Positions 1-5,603 of a stretch of DNA of 5,850 bases are shown piece by piece. Source of the stretch: Anaerolineae bacterium (GTDB taxonomy: Bacteria; Chloroflexota; Anaerolineae; B4-G1; DUEL01); assembly GCA_029932895.1 (NCBI GenBank), contig JAOZPF010000002.1, positions 17,065-22,914 of the forward strand. Direction: 5' to 3'. The position numbers and the translations under genes were made by a program. Positions within the stretch are counted from its first letter, which is position 1. Every line of letters begins with the position of its first letter. The notes under the pieces are model-generated. The model was not told the origin of the DNA. It was given only the letters and a program-made list of their open reading frames with translations, and did no database searches.

Positions 1-744
1 CCCGAATCCAAGGGGGACCGGTTGGCGATTGGGCAGGTGCGGGAGTTGCAGCATCAGCTTTCTCTCACGCCGAATATGGGGAGCCGCCGGGTGGCGATCC
101 TGGAGCGTTTCGAGCGGGCGACCCCCTCGGCCGCCAATGCTCTCCTCAAGACGCTGGAAGAACCACCCGGCTATGTCAACCTTCTGTTGCTGGCCCCCGA
201 TACCGATTCGCTTCTACCCACCATCGTCTCCCGTTGCCAGGTGATCCCGCTGCGGCCGCTACCGGCTCCTGTGCTCAGGCAGGCGCTGGAGGAGCGCTGG
301 GGGGTGGGGGCGGAGCCGGCGCGGCTGCTGGCGCACCTCTCCGGGGGAAGGCTGGGGTGGGCGGTTCGGGCGGCAACTGACCCAGCGCTGTTGCGTCGTC
401 GCCAGAAGCGGTTGGAGGAACTGACCACCTTGTTGCAAGCCCCGCTGGTGGACCGGTTCCACTATGCTAGGGAGCTGGCGCGTGATAGGGACGCCGCGCT
501 GGAAGCGCTGGACCTGTGGACCGGGTGGTGGCGGGACGTGATGCTCCTGGTCGGCGGGGCGGAGGGGGAGCTCTCGAACATCGACCAGCGAACGGTGTTG
601 GAGGCACAGGCCGCTCGGATCGGGCTGCGGCGCTCTCTCTCGCTGTTGAAGGCGACCCGCGCTGCGGCGGACCGGCTGCGTCGCAACGCCGACCCGCGGC
701 TCACGCTCGAGGTTCTGCTGGCCTTTGACCTGCCCCAGTTGTAG
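1..744 (+). CDS. holB: DNA polymerase III subunit delta-prime, C-terminal part (5' end outside window)
   Basis: Clamp-loader subunit of the replicative polymerase, which works in the cytoplasm with DnaX and HolA to load the beta sliding clamp. The frame is open from base 1 with no stop and ends at TAG 742-744, giving 247 visible codons. The TTG at 22 is not the real start, because typical delta-prime proteins are about 320-360 residues and the visible part lacks the Walker A region. Seen: the AAA+ signature AANALLKTLEEPP (bases 130-168), followed by LLPTIVSRCQ ending at base 240, the sensor-1/SRC region of clamp-loader subunits. The rest is a helical C-terminal collar-like domain rich in Arg and Leu. 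DnaX (tau/gamma) is the main alternative, but DnaX normally continues into a longer domain III and usually reads FILATT where this protein reads LLLLAPDTD, so delta-prime is preferred. The gene converges on the PHP gene with a 6-bp gap. Confidence 0.87.
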   Translation, partial: PESKGDRLAIGQVRELQHQLSLTPNMGSRRVAILERFERATPSAANALLKTLEEPPGYVNLLLLAPDTDSLLPTIVSRCQVIPLRPLPAPVLRQALEERWGVGAEPARLLAHLSGGRLGWAVRAATDPALLRRRQKRLEELTTLLQAPLVDRFHYARELARDRDAALEALDLWTGWWRDVMLLVGGAEGELSNIDQRTVLEAQAARIGLRRSLSLLKATRAAADRLRRNADPRLTLEVLLAFDLPQL

Positions 745-750
745 TGTCCG

Positions 751-1581
751 TCAGACGCGCCCTGCTGCCCGCCGCAGCGCCTGCACGCACTCGAACGGAA
801 CGTGAACTGACCCCAGCATTGCGCCCTCGCCATAGTCCGGCCCGTGAAAATCACTTCCCCCGGTGGAGAGCAGGTCGTACTGCGCGCATAGGTTCAGCAG
901 AGCCCGGACGTCCTCTGGGGAGTGAGCGGGGTAATATACCTCCAGCCCTTGTAGGCCGTAGGTGGTAAATTCCTCGACCCGGTCCAGTACGCCGGAGTGA
1001 GCCGGATGGGCCAGCACGGCGACGCCGCCCGCCTGGTGGATAGCCGTGATGGCTTCGCGGGGGGTTAGGCGCAGGCGAGGGGCGTAGGCCGGGCCGTCCC
1101 GACCGATATAACGGTCAAAGGCCTCCTGGATGGAGGTGACGTACTGGTGGCTGAGGAGTGCCCTGGCAATGTGTGGCCGCCCGACCGACTCGCCGCCAGC
1201 CAGGGCCAGCACTTCTTCCCACTGCAGCACCATGCCCCTCTGGGCGAGCTTTTCCACCATCTTGCGCGCCCGCCTGATCCGTGCCTGGCGCATCTCTTGC
1301 AGGCGTTCGTTGAGGTAAGCGTCGTTCGGGTCGATATAGAGACCCAGGAAGTGAATGTCCCCCCACTGGCCCTCGGAGTTGATCTCCACGCCGGGGATCA
1401 CCTCCAGGCCGCTTCCGGCGGCGGTTTCCTGGGCCTCTGCCACGCCGGCCACTGCGTCGTGGTCCGTCAGAGCGATAACCCGCAGCCCGTGCTCCAGAGC
1501 GAGATGGACAATTTCCGGCGGCGTGAGGACGCCGTCGGAGACTGTGCTGTGGATGTGGAGGTCTACTTGGTTCCGTCGCAT
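751..1581 (-). CDS. PHP-domain metal-dependent phosphoesterase (YciV/TrpH-like, RNase AM-type family)
   Basis: 276-residue PHP-family protein, probably a cytoplasmic trinuclear-metal hydrolase. Relatives of this length are 3',5'-nucleoside bisphosphate phosphatases and 5'-3' exoribonucleases of the YciV/RNase AM group. The full set of PHP metal-ligand motifs is visible: DLHIHS (H9, H11) with D16, LTDHD (D40, H41), PGVEIN (E66), H77 in DIHFLG, RPH (H137), LAHPAH (H192) and GGSDFHG (D244, H246). It is therefore predicted to be active. The ATG at 1579-1581 puts the first His motif at the normal distance from the N terminus. That start lies inside spoVS, giving a 19-bp overlap (1563-1581), and no strong ribosome site precedes it, so translation is probably coupled to spoVS. 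The exact substrate (pAp-like nucleotide, short RNA or other phosphoester) cannot be decided from sequence. Confidence 0.92.
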   Translation of the reverse strand: MRRNQVDLHIHSTVSDGVLTPPEIVHLALEHGLRVIALTDHDAVAGVAEAQETAAGSGLEVIPGVEINSEGQWGDIHFLGLYIDPNDAYLNERLQEMRQARIRRARKMVEKLAQRGMVLQWEEVLALAGGESVGRPHIARALLSHQYVTSIQEAFDRYIGRDGPAYAPRLRLTPREAITAIHQAGGVAVLAHPAHSGVLDRVEEFTTYGLQGLEVYYPAHSPEDVRALLNLCAQYDLLSTGGSDFHGPDYGEGAMLGSVHVPFECVQALRRAAGRV

Positions 1582-1838
1582 CGGGGCTCGACGGTGATGC
1601 GCAGAGCGGTCCGTTCCTGCCCCTCGATGATGACCTCGGCGAAGAAGGGGATGCAGGCAATGTCTATCCCGTCCAGTTCCAGATAGCCCCGGGCGATAGC
1701 AACGGCCTTGATAGCCTGATTGACCGCGCCGGCCCCAATGGCTTGCACGTCCACGTGTCCCTGTTCGCGGATCACCCCTGCGATGGCTCCCGCTACCGCT
1801 GTGGACCGGGAGTTAGCTGCCACTTTGATCAGATCCAT
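1563..1838 (-). CDS. spoVS: Stage V sporulation protein S (SpoVS) family protein
   Basis: 91-residue protein that aligns from my memory of the family along its whole length with Bacillus subtilis SpoVS (about 86 residues). Conserved blocks are the AGAIAGVIRE region, the near-invariant QAIGAGAVNQAIKAVAIARG, CIPFF, and ERTAL...VEPR at the end. SpoVS proteins are small Alba-like-fold, nucleic-acid-binding-type regulators. In Bacillus SpoVS affects septation and coat assembly during sporulation, but homologues occur in many non-sporulating lineages, including Deinococcus-Thermus and Chloroflexota, so sporulation should not be assumed here. The ATG at 1836-1838 is preceded by a near-perfect Shine-Dalgarno. 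The last five residues (CDGTK) lie beyond the usual VEPR terminus and are encoded in the overlap with the downstream PHP gene. It is first in a two-gene unit and divergent from the kinase-fusion operon. Confidence 0.95.
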   Translation of the reverse strand: MDLIKVAANSRSTAVAGAIAGVIREQGHVDVQAIGAGAVNQAIKAVAIARGYLELDGIDIACIPFFAEVIIEGQERTALRITVEPRCDGTK

Positions 1839-1841
1839 TGG

Positions 1842-1849
1842 TCACCTCC
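1842..1849 (-). promoter_or_regulatory. Strong Shine-Dalgarno of spoVS
   Basis: On the minus strand the sequence reads GGAGGTGA. The GGAGG core is followed by 6 bases and then the ATG of spoVS. This near-perfect anti-16S match fixes the start codon and contrasts with the weak site in front of the overlapping PHP gene. Confidence 0.85.
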
Positions 1850-1955
1850 GGTAGTTTGCTGTGTTGCCGGACCTTCCCGGGGGCACAATCCCTCGCTTCT
1901 AGGTGCGGCCATGGTATGCTCGTTGTCGACCAAGACGGTGCTGTTTGGCATTGTC

Positions 1956-1964
1956 ATCTTATCA
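1956..1964 (-). promoter_or_regulatory. Possible extended -10 element for spoVS (weak)
   Basis: The minus strand reads TGATAAGAT, which fits an extended -10 (TG-n-TAAGAT, 4 of 6 matches to TATAAT). No convincing -35 box lies 16-18 bases upstream. If used, it would give a leader of roughly 110 bases before spoVS. It is the best minus-strand promoter candidate I found in the divergent region, but the call is weak. Confidence 0.25.
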
Positions 1965-2039
1965 CAAAGCGTCAGCCATCCGGTTTCCGCTGCGTTACAA
2001 AAGGGTTACGGGAGGTGTTTCGGTTTGGGGTGGTGTCCC

Positions 2040-2093
2040 GGAGGTGCGGCGCACCCCGTTGGCCCAAAAGCCCTGTTTGTGGGTCGCACCTCC
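2040..2093. repeat. Inverted repeat with 11-bp arms
   Basis: GGAGGTGCGGC (2040-2050) pairs with GTCGCACCTCC (2083-2093). The outer nine positions are perfect Watson-Crick pairs and the inner two are a G-U and a C-G pair. The loop is 32 bases. A competing local hairpin, GGTGC-GGC-GCACC (2043-2055), sits in the left arm. No T-run follows on either strand, so it is not a standard intrinsic terminator. It could be a protein-binding site, a structured leader on the minus-strand transcript, or the remnant of a mobile element. Confidence 0.6.
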
Positions 2094-2156
2094 TTGGAGC
2101 TTGTCCGAAAAATGCTCATAGCAGGGAGACTGTTGGCTTTCCGGACAGGCTCTTGG
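2093..2156. mobile_element. Candidate tiny MITE-like insertion: imperfect inverted repeats with 5-bp flanking duplication
   Basis: A 54-bp segment (2098-2151) begins AGCTTGTCCGAAAA and ends, read on the other strand, AGCCTGTCCGGAAA: 12 of 14 positions are identical between the ends. Exact copies of CTTGG abut both ends (2093-2097 and 2152-2156), as expected of a target-site duplication. Removing the element plus one CTTGG leaves a continuous sequence. There is no coding capacity. The size is very small for a MITE, and one such direct repeat could arise by chance, so this is a suggestion. An ordinary stem-loop is the alternative. Confidence 0.4.
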
Positions 2157-2218
2157 CCTGAACACAGGTGGGATTACCCGGTTGGGGGATGGTGATATTT
2201 CAGGGTGAACGGGGTCGC

Positions 2219-2247
2219 TTGACGTACTCTTCCCCCCACGTTACAAT
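2219..2247 (+). promoter_or_regulatory. Sigma70-type promoter for the kinase-fusion operon
   Basis: The -35 box TTGACG (2219-2224) and -10 box TACAAT (2242-2247) are separated by exactly 17 bases. Each matches the consensus at 5 of 6 positions. The expected transcription start is near 2253-2256, giving a short leader of about 30 bases before the ATG at 2286. It lies downstream of both inverted repeats, so those would not be part of this transcript but could act as upstream operator sites. Confidence 0.78.
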
Positions 2248-2272
2248 AAGCGCGCTGGCAAGAGCGTGTGAG

Positions 2273-2278
2273 AAGGAG
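2273..2278 (+). promoter_or_regulatory. Ribosome binding site that fixes the start at 2286
   Basis: AAGGAG lies 7 bases before the ATG at 2286-2288. It would fall inside the coding region if the in-frame GTG at 2268 were used. That upstream start would add MRRRWN with no ribosome site of its own and no family support, so 2286 is chosen. Confidence 0.8.
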
Positions 2279-2285
2279 ATGGAAT

Positions 2286-3626
2286 ATGGCCAAGATCACC
2301 AACGTTGTGAAACGGACCGGCGCGGTGGTCCCTTTCCGCAAAGAGCGCATCGCCAATGCCATCTACCGAGCGGCGGTGGCTGTCGGCGGCCGCGACCGGT
2401 CCGTGGCGGACAGGTTGGCCGACCAGGTTGTGGAGGCGCTGGAGGAGCAGGCCGCGCCCGGTTATACCCCCACCGTCGAGGAGATCCAGGATGTGGTGGA
2501 GAAGGTGCTGATCGAGAACGGGCACGCCCGGACGGCCAAGGCGTACATTCTGTACCGGGATGAGCGCGCCCGTCACCGTCGCGAGCGCGCCCTCCGCTCT
2601 GCCCAGTCCTTTGAGAATATTCCCTGGCGCAAGATATGGGAGGTGCTGGATTGGGCTGTGGCCCACGACCTTCACACCGTCGGACGGCTGAACGCTCGCA
2701 TCGCGCGGGGTGAGTTCCCCCAGATCGTGCGCGAGACGGACCGCGCTTACGCCGAGGACATCACGACGGCGGCCGAGATGGTCCAGGAGCGCCGCGATGT
2801 CGTCCGCATCGTGATCATCGCTGGCCCCTCCTCCTCGGGCAAGACGACCACCACGGTCAAGCTCAGTCACCTGCTCAAAAAAGCTGGCTTGAATTTGATC
2901 CCGCTTACGGTGGACCATTACTTTTTTGATCTCGAGCTGCACCCGCGAGACGAATTCGGCGACTATGACTTTGAGACGCCCCAGGCCCTCGACCTTGCGC
3001 TCATCAACGAGCATCTGGTGCGTCTGGTCGCTGGCGAGGAGGTCAGGATTCCCTTTTACGATTTCAAAGCCGGCAAGCGATATGACGACCACACGCCGAT
3101 GCACATTGGCCCTAACGATCTCATTCTCATTGACAGCCTGCACGGCCTGTTCCCGCCGATGACGGAGGGGGTCGCCGACGAGCAAAAGTTCAAGCTGTAT
3201 ATCGAGCCACTGTTGCAGATGAAAGGGGAGGATGGCAAGTATGTCCGCTGGACGGACCTGCGCCTGATGCGGCGCATGCTCCGCGACGCGGCCTACCGGG
3301 CCTACGACCCCCAGCGAACGCTGGAGCACTGGCACTATGTCCGCAGCAGCGAACTGCGCAACATCATCCCGCACATTGGGGAGACTGACTATATCGTCAA
3401 CAGCGGTCTGCCCTACGAACTGCCCATTATGCGTGCTCGGTTGTTCGATGACTTTACCAAGTGGGCGGAGCAGTACAGGGATGACCCCCTCCACGAGGAT
3501 GCTTTCACGCGCGCTGTGCGGGTACAGCGATTGCTGCAGGGGGTCACACCGGTCGAGGATGATTCGATCATCCCTCCCGACTCCCTTTTGCGCGAGTTCA
3601 TCGGCGGCAGTTGTTACGAGTACTAG
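2286..3626 (+). CDS. ATP-cone domain fused to uridine-kinase-like (PRK/UK superfamily) P-loop kinase
   Basis: 446-residue cytoplasmic protein in two parts. Residues 1 to about 95 form an ATP-cone, opening KITNVVKRTGAVVPFRKERI and containing YTPTVEEIQDVVEKVL and AKAYILYRDER. In ribonucleotide reductases and NrdR this domain binds ATP/dATP as an allosteric sensor. After a helical linker (about 96-172) comes a uridine-kinase/phosphoribulokinase-type domain. Its Walker A is GPSSSGKT (180-187), VDHYFFD (209-215) carries the substrate-side Asp, and DYDFETPQALD (from 226) and IPFYDFKAGKR (255-265) are uridine-kinase signatures. LILIDS (279-284) is the Walker B-like strand. The late motif NSGLPYEL (372-379) resembles that of the nucleoside kinases that carry an N-terminal TGS domain. 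The likely reaction is ATP-dependent phosphorylation of a nucleoside or similar hydroxyl substrate. Archaeal 2-phosphoglycerate kinase also joins an ATP-cone to a P-loop kinase, so a non-nucleoside substrate is possible. It is the first gene of the operon. Confidence 0.88.
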   Translation: MAKITNVVKRTGAVVPFRKERIANAIYRAAVAVGGRDRSVADRLADQVVEALEEQAAPGYTPTVEEIQDVVEKVLIENGHARTAKAYILYRDERARHRRERALRSAQSFENIPWRKIWEVLDWAVAHDLHTVGRLNARIARGEFPQIVRETDRAYAEDITTAAEMVQERRDVVRIVIIAGPSSSGKTTTTVKLSHLLKKAGLNLIPLTVDHYFFDLELHPRDEFGDYDFETPQALDLALINEHLVRLVAGEEVRIPFYDFKAGKRYDDHTPMHIGPNDLILIDSLHGLFPPMTEGVADEQKFKLYIEPLLQMKGEDGKYVRWTDLRLMRRMLRDAAYRAYDPQRTLEHWHYVRSSELRNIIPHIGETDYIVNSGLPYELPIMRARLFDDFTKWAEQYRDDPLHEDAFTRAVRVQRLLQGVTPVEDDSIIPPDSLLREFIGGSCYEY

Positions 3627-3642
3627 AAGGTTCGAGTCCGCG

Positions 3643-4485
3643 ATGAGCCGCTATCTGATTGTAAACGCCGACGACCTGGGCTATCCTGCGGGCACAGTGG
3701 AGGCCATAGCGACCCTGTTTGAAGCCGGGGTCATCACCAGTGCCAGCGCGATGACCAATGTGGCTGATTGGCCGCGAGCCGCCGCCCTTCTGCGCGAGCA
3801 CCCGGAGTGGGACGTCGGGGTTCATCTGGTGATGAACGACGGCGAGCCGGTGCTGCCGGCGGAGGAGGTACCAACTCTGGTGGACCGGCGGGGCCGCTTC
3901 CGCGACGGATTGCCGCTGCTGGCGCGTTATCCCCTTGTCTCACGCGCCGAGCTAAAGGCCGAGTGGCAGGCTCAGATCGAGCGGTTTACCGCCGATGCTG
4001 CCCGCTTGCCCTCTCACCTTGATCTGCATTGTCACTATCCCTACGTCTTTCCCGCCTGGTTTCGCCTCAGCCTGGAGCTGGCGGAAGCAGCGGGCCATAT
4101 CCCCGTGCGCACCCCTTTCGACGATGGCCTGGAGGAAAGGGCAAAGGAGCTTTCAGCCAGCTATGGTGGTTTTCCCTCCTGGTTCATCGTCTGGCAGGGA
4201 CGGCGGTACCGTGAGATGGTGGACCGGCGAGGGCTGGCGCGGACGAATTACTGGGAGTCATCCTTCTCCCAGGACGGCCGGCGGGATGTGGAGACGCTGC
4301 TTGGTATCCTGGAGCGGCTGCCGGAAGGGGTGACAGAACTTCTCTGCCATCCAGGGACCGTCGGTTGGCGGGTGCAGGACTACCAGGCTCTATCCGATCC
4401 CCGGGTGCGCCGTTGTATCGAGGAGCAGTCAATCCGCCTGATCGGCTACCGCGACCTGAAATCAGTGGCTCAGGGTTTGTCATGA
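3643..4485 (+). CDS. YdjC/ChbG/HpnK-family carbohydrate deacetylase
   Basis: 280-residue protein of the YdjC-like family, metal-dependent deacetylases that remove N-acetyl groups from sugars. Characterised members include ChbG (chitooligosaccharides) and HpnK (hopanoid glucosamine). Seen: N-terminal NADDLG (catalytic/metal Asp pair D10, D11), DVGVHL (H61), HLDLHCHYPY (H125, H129, H131) and LLCHPG (H236). The usual Asp-His-His metal site is thus intact and activity is predicted. There is no signal peptide, so it acts in the cytoplasm. The ATG at 3643 gives the standard MSRYLIVNADDLG start. The open frame extends upstream into the kinase gene, but that part is a shadow of it. The gene follows the kinase stop by 16 bp, with a poor ribosome site (AGAAGG at 3625-3630, 12 bases from the ATG), and its TGA overlaps the next ATG. 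The exact sugar substrate is unknown; chitin or peptidoglycan fragments or a glycolipid are possible. Confidence 0.9.
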   Translation: MSRYLIVNADDLGYPAGTVEAIATLFEAGVITSASAMTNVADWPRAAALLREHPEWDVGVHLVMNDGEPVLPAEEVPTLVDRRGRFRDGLPLLARYPLVSRAELKAEWQAQIERFTADAARLPSHLDLHCHYPYVFPAWFRLSLELAEAAGHIPVRTPFDDGLEERAKELSASYGGFPSWFIVWQGRRYREMVDRRGLARTNYWESSFSQDGRRDVETLLGILERLPEGVTELLCHPGTVGWRVQDYQALSDPRVRRCIEEQSIRLIGYRDLKSVAQGLS

Positions 4486-5603
4486 TAGCTGGTCCTGCCC
4501 GGCGACTCTCGCGCTGGGTGCTCCGCCTGGCTTTGCTGCTCTTTTTCCTCTGCTCTCTGCGCCCGGATCCCAGGCGGGTGGTCATTGGCCCGCCGCAGCA
4601 GGTGATCACCACCAACCCTCTTGTCGGCGTTCACACCCGCCTCACTGACGAGGTGGAGGAGTGGAAGATCCAGCGTAGCTTGCAAATGGTGCGGGAGATG
4701 GGAGCGGTCTGGATCGTCGAGTTCTTCCCCTGGGCCTATTACGAGCCTCGCCAGGGTGACTTTGACTGGTCCCACGCCGACATGGTCATAGCGCACGCTC
4801 GTGCCCAGGGGCTGACGGTGATCGCCCGGATGGGGTGGGTGCCGGAGTGGGCTCGCCCCGCCCCGCCAGGCCAGGAGACCACGCCCACCACCCTCGACGC
4901 CGCGCATTATGGTGACTTTGCTGCCTTTGTCGCCGCTTTTGTCGCCCGCTACCGGGGTCAGGTTGATCACGTCATCATCTGGAACGAGCCGAACCTGAGT
5001 TTTGAGTGGGGGTACCGCCCGGTCGACCCCGCTGCCTACGTGGAGATGCTGCGCGTGGTCTACCCGGCCGCCCACGGTGCCAATCCCGACGTGGTGGTGT
5101 TGGCTGGAGCGCTGGCCCCTACCTTGGAGCCTCCCACCAGCTCCGCCGGTCTGAACGACCTGGATTATTTGCGGGGGATGTACGAGGCTGGAGCGGCTCC
5201 CTACTTTGACGGGCTTGCCGCTCACGCCTACGGCCTGGGCTTTCCGCCGCAGGCCGACCCTGCGCCCGACGTGATCGACTTTCGCCGCGTCGAGCTCCTG
5301 CGGGCGGTGATGGTCGCCCACGGTGACGAGGCCAAGCCGGTCTATGTCACCGAGGCGGGCTGGAACGACCACCCGCGTTGGACCCGTGCTGTCCGCCCTG
5401 CCCAGCGGGTCGCCTACACCGTCGACGCCTACGAGTGGGCGCGCCAGAATTGGCCCTGGTGCCGCTGTGTGGCGATGTGGGCTTTGCGCTACCCGGCCCC
5501 CCTCCACAACTACCAGGACTATTATACCTTTGTCACCGCTGATTTCCGGCCCAAAGCGGTATACCTGGCGGTGCAGGCTTACACAAGGGGCGGTGAGCGA
5601 TGA
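4482..5603 (+). CDS. Membrane-anchored clan GH-A glycoside-hydrolase-like protein (GH39/GH5-like TIM barrel)
   Basis: 373-residue protein with an N-terminal signal or anchor segment: Arg-rich residues 7-15, then a hydrophobic LALLLFFLCSL around 16-26. No proper lipobox precedes Cys24, so an uncleaved anchor or ordinary signal is likelier than a lipoprotein. From about residue 45 it reads like a TIM-barrel glycosidase: W84-AYYEPRQGDFDW, a common motif in GH-A families, then IIWNEPN (E169, expected acid/base) and YVTEAGW (E291, expected nucleophile), 122 residues apart. Both catalytic carboxylates are present, so hydrolase activity is plausible, on the outer face of the membrane. GH39 and GH5-like are the closest families I can name; the substrate is not deducible. 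The ATG at 4482 overlaps the deacetylase stop as ATGA, which favours it over in-frame starts farther upstream. FAAFVAAFVA (146-155) comes from a short internal DNA duplication. Confidence 0.85.
   Translation: MIAGPARRLSRWVLRLALLLFFLCSLRPDPRRVVIGPPQQVITTNPLVGVHTRLTDEVEEWKIQRSLQMVREMGAVWIVEFFPWAYYEPRQGDFDWSHADMVIAHARAQGLTVIARMGWVPEWARPAPPGQETTPTTLDAAHYGDFAAFVAAFVARYRGQVDHVIIWNEPNLSFEWGYRPVDPAAYVEMLRVVYPAAHGANPDVVVLAGALAPTLEPPTSSAGLNDLDYLRGMYEAGAAPYFDGLAAHAYGLGFPPQADPAPDVIDFRRVELLRAVMVAHGDEAKPVYVTEAGWNDHPRWTRAVRPAQRVAYTVDAYEWARQNWPWCRCVAMWALRYPAPLHNYQDYYTFVTADFRPKAVYLAVQAYTRGGER

Larger units (their letters stand above)
1839..2285. other. Divergent intergenic region between spoVS and the kinase-fusion operon
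   Basis: A 447-bp stretch with no convincing gene. Open frames cross it on the plus strand, but their translations lack family resemblance, are rich in Cys, Trp and Arg, and change character where they leave the spoVS antisense region. What it holds: the spoVS ribosome site at the left edge, a weak minus-strand -10 candidate near 1956-1964, two consecutive inverted repeats (2040-2093 and 2096-2153), a perfect 5-bp-stem GC hairpin CAGGC-TCTTG-GCCTG (2146-2160), and the rightward promoter at 2219-2247. A 9-bp direct repeat, AGGTGCGGC, occurs at 1901-1909 and 2042-2050. No known riboswitch or housekeeping RNA was recognised. Confidence 0.7.

Noticed and set aside
2146..2160. Perfect hairpin CAGGC-TCTTG-GCCTG as an intrinsic terminator.
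   Set aside because: No T-run follows on either strand, and no gene ends nearby; it shares bases with the right end of the candidate element.
1985..2160. Possible riboswitch, T-box, 6S or SRP RNA in the GC-rich intergenic part.
   Set aside because: None of the conserved cores I know for these RNAs could be found, and the rightward promoter lies downstream of the region.
1743..2195. Plus-strand open frames across the spoVS antisense region and the divergent intergenic region (also 1838-2161 and 1903-2121).
   Set aside because: No family resemblance, no ribosome site at suitable distance from their starts, and they overlap the strongly supported spoVS gene or the inverted repeats.
2268..2285. 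GTG at 2268 as start of the kinase fusion.
   Set aside because: The Shine-Dalgarno AAGGAG at 2273-2278 would be inside the coding region; ATG 2286 is correctly spaced and begins the ATP-cone directly.
2241..3494. A long (417-residue) minus-strand open frame opposite the kinase fusion.
   Set aside because: It is the antisense shadow of a GC-rich gene; the plus-strand frame has clear ATP-cone and kinase motifs, a ribosome site and a promoter.
4470..5507. A 345-residue minus-strand open frame opposite the glycosidase gene.
   Set aside because: Antisense shadow; rich in Val, Gly, Arg and His with no motif, whereas the plus strand carries catalytic glycosidase motifs.
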